A DNA stretch of 6,068 bases from Bacteroidales bacterium (GTDB lineage Bacteria; Bacteroidota; Bacteroidia; Bacteroidales; UBA932). The stretch lies in contig JAFWPT010000070.1 in assembly GCA_017509375.1 (NCBI GenBank), positions 1 to 6,068 of the forward strand, read 5' to 3'. The first letter of the stretch is position 1. Each line of letters begins with the position of its first letter. The position numbers and the translations under genes are program-made. This document shows positions 1-4,967 of the stretch, in pieces. The notes beneath the pieces are model-generated. The model worked only from the letters and a program-made list of their open reading frames with translations, was not told where the DNA came from and searched no databases.

Positions 1-168
1 AACGGCTTTCCCGTTCATTTGCAGCGGGGCTTTACCTTTCGAACTTAAGGTGAAATCAAAGCTGACCCGGTTGTTGTTGAGAAGATCTTTCACATAGGCG
101 GCGTCGCTCTGCGCTGCAAGACTCAGGCAGAGAAAGACGGCGGACAGGCAGATAGACAACTTTTTCAT
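1..168 (-). CDS. LolA-like outer-membrane lipoprotein carrier protein (5' part only)
   Basis: Only the first 56 codons are present; the frame runs open off the left edge. The product begins with a clear Sec signal peptide: MKK, then a hydrophobic stretch (about residues 4-18) ending in SLAAQS, so cleavage is likely near residues 18-20. There is no lipobox cysteine, so a soluble periplasmic protein is expected. The mature start contains a segment reading VSFDFTLSSKGKAPLQMNG, which resembles the first beta strands of Bacteroidota LolA-like proteins. LolA family members carry lipoproteins from the inner to the outer membrane. The ATG (166-168) overlaps the ftsK stop codon (165-167) as ATGA, implying translational coupling. 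From general knowledge, a LolA-like gene commonly follows ftsK in this phylum, which supports the call. The family assignment rests on a short fragment plus context; another small secreted protein is possible. Confidence 0.7.
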   Translation of the reverse strand, partial: MKKLSICLSAVFLCLSLAAQSDAAYVKDLLNNNRVSFDFTLSSKGKAPLQMNGKAV

Positions 169-2588
169 TTTCCGTAAACTTCCAATATGCTCTGGAGGCT
201 GTTGAGGTCGGGGATTAGAACCTGTCTGGGCTTCGCGCCCTCCTGAGGTCCCACGACTCCCGCTGTCTCAAGCTGCCCCATTACACGGGCAGCTTTCGCA
301 AATCCCATACCGAGACGTGTCTGCAGAGAGGAAGTTGACGCCTGTTGTGTAGTTACCACCAGTTCGGCGGCCTCGCGGAAACGTTCGTCCACGTCGGAAA
401 TATCCCCGCTCCCGCCACCTCCGTTACCGTCAGGGCTTTCTTCTACATCGGGCAGGTAATAAGGCGTGTTGTAGCTTTTTGCATACCCTTGCTGGCTGCT
501 TATGGATTCAGTGATATTGTCTATTTCATCGCCGCTCACATAGCCGCACTGTATGCGTTCCGAGTCGATGCCGGCGGAGAACAGCATGTCTCCCTTGCCT
601 ATCAGCTTTTCGGCTCCTGGAGCATCCAGAATGGTCATTGAATCCACCCTGGAGGCCACACGGAAGGCAATGCGCATAGGGAAATTGCTCTTGATGAGGC
701 CGGAAATCACATCTACCGACGGTCTCTGTGTGGCGAGAATAACGTGGATACCAGCGGCACGGCCTTTCTGCGCGAGACGTATGATGGAACCGGTAATGCT
801 GCGGCCGGCGGCTTTCGCTTCCGGTCCGCCTCCGCTCGTCATGGTAAGGTCTGCGTACTCATCCACCACCACTACCAGATACGGCAGGAAACGGTGCCCC
901 TGGTCGCTGCGCAGGTGGTGCTTGCGGAATTTGTCGTTGTACAAGGTAATCTTGTTTACGCCTGCCTTCGACAGCAGTTCATAGCGCTCGTCCATTTCAA
1001 TGCATACGGAGCGCAGAATCTTCTCGGCATCCTTGGGCTTCTTCACTATTGCATTGCCCAGTTCGTCCTCTTCGCTGGCGGCAGTGGGCAGTACGGCAAG
1101 ATAGTGATGCAGCAATTGAGCATAAGCGGAAAATTCCACCATCTTCGGGTCTATGAACACGAATTTCAGTTCCGAAGGATGGCGGCTGTACAGCAAAGAA
1201 CTCACTATTACGTTGAGTCCTACTGATTTACCCTGCTTGGTAGCACCAGCAATGAGCAAGTGTGGGGCATCCGCAAGGTCGAAGACCTTTACTTTCTGGG
1301 TGATGGTGTAGCCTATAGCCACCGGCAGTTCAGCCTTGCTGTTGCGGAACTCTTCATCGTTCAGCAGGGCTTTCAGCGGCACTATGGAGGAGAAGTCGTT
1401 GGCTACTTCTATTCCTACGGAGTCGTCCAGGGTCACAACACGTACGCCTTTGGCTTTCAAGGACATAGCTATATCTTCCTGTAGCCTCTTGATATCCGAA
1501 ATCTTCACTCCGGGGGCCGGATACACCTTGTACAGGGTAACAGTCGGGCCTACGATAGCGGTTACGTCGTTTACCTGAATCTTGTAGTTGGCAAGGGCTA
1601 CACGAATCTTGTTGCGGTTGCGCACGAGCTCTTCTGTGGATACTTCGTGGCGGTTGTTTTCATGGGACTCGAGCAAATCCAGAGACGGCGGAAAACTGAA
1701 CTTTGGCAGGCCGTCCGGCGGATCCAGGCGGTTGTCGATGGGCTTCAGCTCCTTCTTGATATCGGTTTCCAGATTATCCATGGGAGTAATCTCCATAGTA
1801 TCATCTCCCTCTCCGGCTGCCGGTCCGGAATCCGGGACCGACGGTTTTTCTTTCTCCGCCTTTTCTTTTTCAGCTTGTTGTTTTTCAGCTTGTTCTTTTT
1901 CGGCCTTTTCCCTTTTCTCGCGTTCCTTTTGTTCCCTGGCTTCCTGTTGCCGGCGGCGTTTTTCTTCCTGCTCGGCTTCGCGCTTGAGCCGGCGTTCTTC
2001 GGCATTTTCGTCATCTCCGGGCACAGCTGCCCAGAGCCCGGCCATGAAAGTATTGAAACGGCTGGAACAGAAGAACAACCAAAGCGCGCAAAGCAGCAGG
2101 ATAGCGATGGCGCTGGCGGCGGGGCCTATTACCTTCCACCCCCAGTCAATAATTGCGGCGCCGCACGCCCCTCCAAGGCCTCCCCCGAACGCATTCGCGA
2201 GGCCGGCTACCTTGCCGATGTATGCCAGCAGCAAAGATGCCGAAAAAGCTCCGGTGAGGGTAAGCAGCACCGATCTGGAAAAGGAAAAAATCCATTTACC
2301 GGTGAGCAGCTTCACGGAGATTATGACCAGGATGAACAGCAGGGCTATACTGCCGAGGCCAAGGAAATCGCAGATGAAGAATTTTCCGGTCTTATACCCC
2401 AGAGACCCGGCTGCGTTGGCTACCTGCTGGCCGGGGATGAAACTCATATCTTGCTTCCAGTGAAGAAGATATGATACGATTGCAATGAAAATGAAAAAGG
2501 TGACGGCGGCTATGCAGAAACCCAGCAGTTTTACAGCCGAGGCCTTTTGGTTCTCGTCCCAGTTGCGTATGAATGCAGGCGCTCTCAT
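165..2588 (-). CDS. ftsK: DNA translocase FtsK (SpoIIIE/FtsK family)
   Basis: This is a septum-anchored, ATP-driven double-strand DNA pump that clears the chromosome terminus during division and normally activates XerCD at dif. It has 807 residues, the usual size for Bacteroidota. The N-terminal membrane part has about four hydrophobic segments (residues ~19-42, 73-95, 105-127, 153-173). A charged, probably coiled-coil or disordered linker follows (~195-290, rich in K, E, Q). The alpha domain spans ~320-400. The beta RecA-like motor has Walker A GATKQGKS (448-455), Walker B LVVVVDEYADL (571-581) and the family signature GIHVILATQRPS (613-624). The C-terminal winged-helix gamma domain spans ~732-793, joined by a glycine-rich spacer (~720-728). 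The ATG shares its first base with the stop of the upstream DUF4290 gene (TAATG), and the stop overlaps the LolA-like start, so it is the middle gene of an operon. The gamma recognition helix reads GFAKAAR where many FtsK proteins have GYNRAAR. The gene is intact. Confidence 0.97.
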   Translation of the reverse strand: MRAPAFIRNWDENQKASAVKLLGFCIAAVTFFIFIAIVSYLLHWKQDMSFIPGQQVANAAGSLGYKTGKFFICDFLGLGSIALLFILVIISVKLLTGKWIFSFSRSVLLTLTGAFSASLLLAYIGKVAGLANAFGGGLGGACGAAIIDWGWKVIGPAASAIAILLLCALWLFFCSSRFNTFMAGLWAAVPGDDENAEERRLKREAEQEEKRRRQQEAREQKEREKREKAEKEQAEKQQAEKEKAEKEKPSVPDSGPAAGEGDDTMEITPMDNLETDIKKELKPIDNRLDPPDGLPKFSFPPSLDLLESHENNRHEVSTEELVRNRNKIRVALANYKIQVNDVTAIVGPTVTLYKVYPAPGVKISDIKRLQEDIAMSLKAKGVRVVTLDDSVGIEVANDFSSIVPLKALLNDEEFRNSKAELPVAIGYTITQKVKVFDLADAPHLLIAGATKQGKSVGLNVIVSSLLYSRHPSELKFVFIDPKMVEFSAYAQLLHHYLAVLPTAASEEDELGNAIVKKPKDAEKILRSVCIEMDERYELLSKAGVNKITLYNDKFRKHHLRSDQGHRFLPYLVVVVDEYADLTMTSGGGPEAKAAGRSITGSIIRLAQKGRAAGIHVILATQRPSVDVISGLIKSNFPMRIAFRVASRVDSMTILDAPGAEKLIGKGDMLFSAGIDSERIQCGYVSGDEIDNITESISSQQGYAKSYNTPYYLPDVEESPDGNGGGGSGDISDVDERFREAAELVVTTQQASTSSLQTRLGMGFAKAARVMGQLETAGVVGPQEGAKPRQVLIPDLNSLQSILEVYGK
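1845..1904 (-). repeat. 15-bp tandem repeat encoding the AEKxx pentapeptide in the FtsK linker
   Basis: FtsK residues 229-248 are four consecutive pentapeptides (AEKEQ, AEKQQ, AEKEK, AEKEK), encoded by four imperfect 15-base units rich in GA on the minus strand. The surrounding linker (about residues 195-250) is equally charged and probably forms a flexible or coiled-coil tether between the membrane part and the motor. Such units can expand or contract by slippage in whole codon multiples without breaking the frame. The low complexity also keeps the plus strand free of stop codons here, which explains spurious long antisense frames. Confidence 0.85.
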
Positions 2589-3256
2589 TACTTTCTTTTG
2601 CCCTTGTTTTTGCGGTGTCCGTTACGGTTCTTGCCTCCGCCCGTGCCCACGTTGATGTTGAGGCTCGGACGGGAATAGTTGGCATCAGAGTTCAATTGGC
2701 GGAGGGTTATGCCCTCAGGTATTTTGAGACGGTAGTCGGAGAGCTTCTCGATATCGTTGAAGATGGTCTCGTCGGACACGCTGTCCTTGTTCCAGATCAA
2801 ATACTGCTGTCTCATGTAAATGGCCAGCGAACGCAGCATTTCGTTCTTGAGTTCTCCTTCCGGCTCCTCGCAAAGCAGGTTGATAATCTTTTCGATGTTG
2901 CGGCCGTAGTGCGTGGCTTTGATCTTCTCCTCTTTCATCGGAATAGGCACAGGGCGTGTGCTGAATTCTTCGGCGGTAGGAGACGGATAGGGAGAGTCCA
3001 CGTCCAGGTCAAAGCCGGCTATCATGTACAGATGGTCCCAAAGCTTATGGTCGTAGTTGTCCAGGGTGCGAACCTGGGGATTAAGCAGTTCCATTACCTT
3101 AACGATAGCCCTTGCCTGCTCGCTGCGCTTTTCCCGGTCCGGAATCTCCTTCATTTTCTCCACCATCTTGAGCACGTTGCGGCCGTATTCCGGCATCTGC
3201 AGCTTTTCGCGCTCGGTATTGTATTCCATACCCATATTGTTGACGGATTCTTCCAT
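2588..3256 (-). CDS. DUF4290 domain-containing protein
   Basis: The 222-residue product has no signal peptide or membrane segment, so it is expected to be cytoplasmic. It matches the Bacteroidota-specific DUF4290 family by recall: an MEYNTEREKL start, then LQMPEYGRNVLKMVE, and HKLWDHLYMIAGFDLDVD (residues 70-87). No biochemical function is established for the family to my knowledge. The protein appears internally duplicated: YGRN occurs at 24-27 and 117-120, each followed by a similar helical stretch and later a tryptophan motif (WDH at 73, WNKD at 155). It ends in a glycine-rich and very basic tail (206-222), which could bind nucleic acid. Start choice: 3256 gives the longest frame, but the ATG at 3229 (residue 10) would begin exactly at MEYNT, where I recall many homologues starting, so the true start may be 3229. 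Its stop shares a base with the ftsK ATG (TAATG), making it the first gene of that operon. Confidence 0.9.
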   Translation of the reverse strand: MEESVNNMGMEYNTEREKLQMPEYGRNVLKMVEKMKEIPDREKRSEQARAIVKVMELLNPQVRTLDNYDHKLWDHLYMIAGFDLDVDSPYPSPTAEEFSTRPVPIPMKEEKIKATHYGRNIEKIINLLCEEPEGELKNEMLRSLAIYMRQQYLIWNKDSVSDETIFNDIEKLSDYRLKIPEGITLRQLNSDANYSRPSLNINVGTGGGKNRNGHRKNKGKRK

Positions 3257-3283
3257 GTTTGAGTAGTTAACTTTTCAAGTAAG

Positions 3284-3291
3284 CAAATATA
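3284..3291 (-). promoter_or_regulatory. Putative Bacteroidota-type -7 promoter box for the DUF4290-ftsK-lolA operon
   Basis: On the minus strand these bases read TATATTTG, a perfect match to the TAnnTTTG -7 element used by the primary sigma factor of Bacteroidetes. It would place transcription start roughly at 3277-3280, giving a leader of about 20-25 bases before the ATG at 3256. A -33 TTTG at the expected spacing is not clean: TTTG occurs 12 bases upstream (3304-3307) and again 24 bases upstream (3316-3319), neither being ideal. Position and orientation fit; activity is inferred. Confidence 0.6.
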
Positions 3292-3341
3292 AGCTTTTCC
3301 TGGCAAAGTAAAAAACAAAATGACATCTGAAAACATTTTCT

Positions 3342-3349
3342 TATATTTG
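3342..3349 (+). promoter_or_regulatory. Putative Bacteroidota-type -7 promoter box for the kinase-peptidase-PqqD-ABC operon
   Basis: The plus strand reads TATATTTG, again a perfect TAnnTTTG box, inside the AT-rich divergent region. The predicted transcription start would be around 3353-3357, only a few bases before the ATG at 3359, so the transcript would be leaderless or nearly so. I see no convincing -33 TTTG 19-21 bases upstream, which lowers confidence. The box lies within the frame that would be coding if the kinase began at 3320, which is an argument for the downstream start. Confidence 0.5.
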
Positions 3350-3358
3350 TCGGTTGAT

Positions 3359-4246
3359 ATGATCAAATATTTTAAAGTTGCCGAACATATTTTCTCTCTG
3401 GAAATGAGCGACAGCTGCTCATTGTGGCCCAGACTGACGCAGTATGACCCGTTTGTGACGGAGGAAGTTCCCGAAGAACCGATTTTCAGCCTGAGGCTGG
3501 ACATGGGGGCCTATGAAGCCAATCCCGAAGCCCGGATCGTTTACGATGCTCCTACCGAAGAGGGGGAAACCGTCATCCGTCTGTCCAGGGAACGGAATTC
3601 CTGGGCTTTCGACATGTCCCCCGAAAAGAGCATTCCATTCCATTCCCACATGCGTTCTTCAGCGGATTTCAAAAAAGGGGTGCTGTACCTGGACAACCGC
3701 CGGGTAGTCGATGCCTTGTTCGGTATCAACAACTCGCTGATGCTGCTGTATGCGTTCTGCACTGCTACCCGCAATACTCTGGAACTGCATGCATCTATGG
3801 TGAGCAACTCCGGGAAGGCTTTCCTCTTCCTGGCCAAGAGCGGCACCGGAAAAAGTACGCACAGCAGCCTGTGGCTCAAGCATATACCCGGCAGCGAGCT
3901 GATGAACGACGACAACCCGGTAGTACGGGTATGGCCCGACGGACGGGTGATAGCATACGGCACGCCTTGGAGCGGGAAGACTCCCTGTTACCGCAACGTG
4001 GAGGCCCCGGTCGGCGCTTTCGTGAGGATCAGCCGCAGTCCCGAGAACAAGATTTCTCCGCTGAGTCCTCTTCAGGCGTATGCTCTGCTCTACTCGTCCA
4101 GCTCCGGATTCAAGGCGGAAAAGACGATGGCCGACGGCTTGCATGATACCATGGAGAAAATTATTTCAACCACCCCTTGCTATGTGCTGGACTGCAGACC
4201 CGATGAAGAGGCTGCCCGCGTGTGCTCAGCTGAAGTTTTGAAGTGA
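3359..4246 (+). CDS. HPr kinase-like P-loop kinase (HprK-related, RiPP/PqqD-cluster type)
   Basis: The 295-residue soluble protein has an HPr kinase/PEP carboxykinase-like nucleotide-binding domain in its C-terminal two thirds. Numbering from the ATG at 3359, it shows HASM (144-147), a P-loop AKSGTGKST (159-167), paired acidic residues in NDDNPVVRV (183-191) and the subfamily signature YGTPWSGKTPCYRN (200-213), followed by APVGAFVRI. True HprK phosphorylates HPr, but this shorter subfamily in gene clusters with PqqD proteins is better seen as a peptide or protein kinase; related enzymes phosphorylate lasso-peptide precursors. The first glycine of the P-loop (GxxxxGKS) is alanine here. Start: an in-frame ATG at 3320 adds 13 residues, but a -7 promoter box sits within that extension and MIKYFKVAEHIFSLE is a natural family-like N terminus, so 3359 is preferred. 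The stop overlaps the next gene as GTGA. The substrate is unknown. Databases may label such proteins as PEP carboxykinase, which I consider misleading. Confidence 0.85.
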   Translation: MIKYFKVAEHIFSLEMSDSCSLWPRLTQYDPFVTEEVPEEPIFSLRLDMGAYEANPEARIVYDAPTEEGETVIRLSRERNSWAFDMSPEKSIPFHSHMRSSADFKKGVLYLDNRRVVDALFGINNSLMLLYAFCTATRNTLELHASMVSNSGKAFLFLAKSGTGKSTHSSLWLKHIPGSELMNDDNPVVRVWPDGRVIAYGTPWSGKTPCYRNVEAPVGAFVRISRSPENKISPLSPLQAYALLYSSSSGFKAEKTMADGLHDTMEKIISTTPCYVLDCRPDEEAARVCSAEVLK

Positions 4247-4701
4247 ACCGCAAGAAAGTCATATTGCCGAACGCCATAATGCTTGGCGAGGTGACCCGTC
4301 TGCTTCAAGAGGGGCACAGCGTAACCATAATGACAAAAGGCTCGAGTATGTCTCCTTTCATCCGGGGCGAACGCGACAGCGTCGTGCTGGAAAAGAGGAG
4401 CAAGGTGGAGCTGGGGGATATCGTGCTTTGCCAGATACGGCCGGGACACTATGTGCTGCATCGAGTCCATGCCATGAACGGCGATGCGCTGACGCTTAAA
4501 GGCGACGGTAACCTGGATGCCACCGAGTCCTGCACCCTGGCGGACGTCTGCGGAACGGCGGTGGAAATACTTTTGGGAGACAAGCACCGTTTCAATTGTT
4601 ACTCTCCTTTTTTCCGCAGGGCCAGCCGCCGCTGGGTAGCGGCTCCCCGTTTGGTCAGACGTGTCATTTTAGGAATTTACAGAAGAATAAAGATATTATG
4701 A
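4243..4701 (+). CDS. S24/S26 family serine peptidase (SipW-like, no membrane anchor)
   Basis: The 152-residue product has the box order of S24/S26 peptidases: GSSMSPF (33-39) with probable nucleophile Ser35, ELGDIV (56-61), YVLHRV (70-75) and LKGDGNLD (85-92). The HRV box takes the place of the lysine box, as in SipW/ER-type signal peptidases that use a Ser-His pair, so His73 is the likely general base and an aspartate of the KGDGN..D region may assist. Unlike signal peptidases there is no N-terminal transmembrane segment, so it is probably cytoplasmic, although its very basic C terminus (about 125-150, RRxxRR-like) could touch membrane or nucleic acid. It begins with GTG at 4243 overlapping the kinase stop (GTGA) and ends overlapping the PqqD start (ATGA), which indicates coupled translation. 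I infer a role in cleaving a peptide handled by the cassette. It lacks a DNA-binding domain, so a LexA/repressor role is unlikely. Confidence 0.83.
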   Translation: MNRKKVILPNAIMLGEVTRLLQEGHSVTIMTKGSSMSPFIRGERDSVVLEKRSKVELGDIVLCQIRPGHYVLHRVHAMNGDALTLKGDGNLDATESCTLADVCGTAVEILLGDKHRFNCYSPFFRRASRRWVAAPRLVRRVILGIYRRIKIL

Positions 4702-4967
4702 AAACAGTTGAAGGTTTTACCCTCCGCTCTTTGATGAAGGAGTTTATCCTCACGGCGGACAATGTTGTGAACGTGAATTTTAACAAGGTTATATCTCTCA
4801 ATGAATCAGCTGCTTATCTGTGGGAGTCGGTGAAGGGTAAAGATTTTGACGCACAGACACTTGCAGACTTGCTGCTGGAGCGTTACGAAGTAGATAAGGA
4901 GACTGCCCTGCGCGATTCCGAGGCTATCATCGTCAAGTGGAAAGAGGCCGGGATAGTTACTGACTGA
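4698..4967 (+). CDS. PqqD family protein (stand-alone RiPP recognition element-like)
   Basis: The 89-residue protein, about the usual PqqD size, has the family's layout: an N-terminal beta portion (FTLRSLMKEFILTADNVVNV), the signature SLNESAAYLWESVKG (33-47), then helices with LADLLLERYEVD (55-66) and a final helix ending in KEAGIVTD. PqqD proteins are small winged-helix folds that bind leader peptides and present them to modifying enzymes. There is no pqqA, pqqB, pqqC or pqqE nearby, so PQQ synthesis is not implied; the neighbours suggest that it delivers a peptide to the kinase, the peptidase or the exporter. The ATG overlaps the peptidase stop (ATGA, 4698-4701) and its own stop shares a base with the ABC start (TGATG, 4965-4969). 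A longer in-frame reading from 4596 exists but would overlap the peptidase by about 100 bases and is not family-like at its N terminus. Confidence 0.88.
   Translation: MKTVEGFTLRSLMKEFILTADNVVNVNFNKVISLNESAAYLWESVKGKDFDAQTLADLLLERYEVDKETALRDSEAIIVKWKEAGIVTD

Noticed and set aside
1588..2474. Two long plus-strand open frames (275 and 291 codons) antisense to ftsK
   Set aside because: They are shadows of the ftsK linker and membrane region: the translations are Ser/Phe/Arg-rich low complexity with no recognisable domain, while the minus frame is a full FtsK.
2573..3262. 229-codon plus-strand frame antisense to the DUF4290 gene
   Set aside because: It mirrors the DUF4290 gene almost exactly; the minus-strand product matches a known family and has a fitting operon context, the plus product does not.
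3320..3358. Kinase start at the ATG at 3320
   Set aside because: The 13 added residues contain the TATATTTG promoter box and do not look like part of the family's N terminus; kept only as an alternative.
3359..4246. Phosphoenolpyruvate carboxykinase or true HPr kinase regulating sugar uptake
   Set aside because: The protein shares only the P-loop fold; length, the GTPWSGKTPCYRN signature and the PqqD/peptidase/ABC neighbours fit the cluster-associated kinase subfamily instead.
3541..4587. Minus-strand frames opposite the kinase and peptidase (3541-3963, 3659-4144, 4180-4587)
   Set aside because: Translations show no domain or plausible start context, and the plus-strand genes carry intact catalytic motifs and coupled junctions.
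4698..4967. PQQ cofactor biosynthesis from the PqqD match
   Set aside because: No pqqA, B, C or E gene is present; the PqqD fold is used widely as a leader-peptide binder in other pathways.
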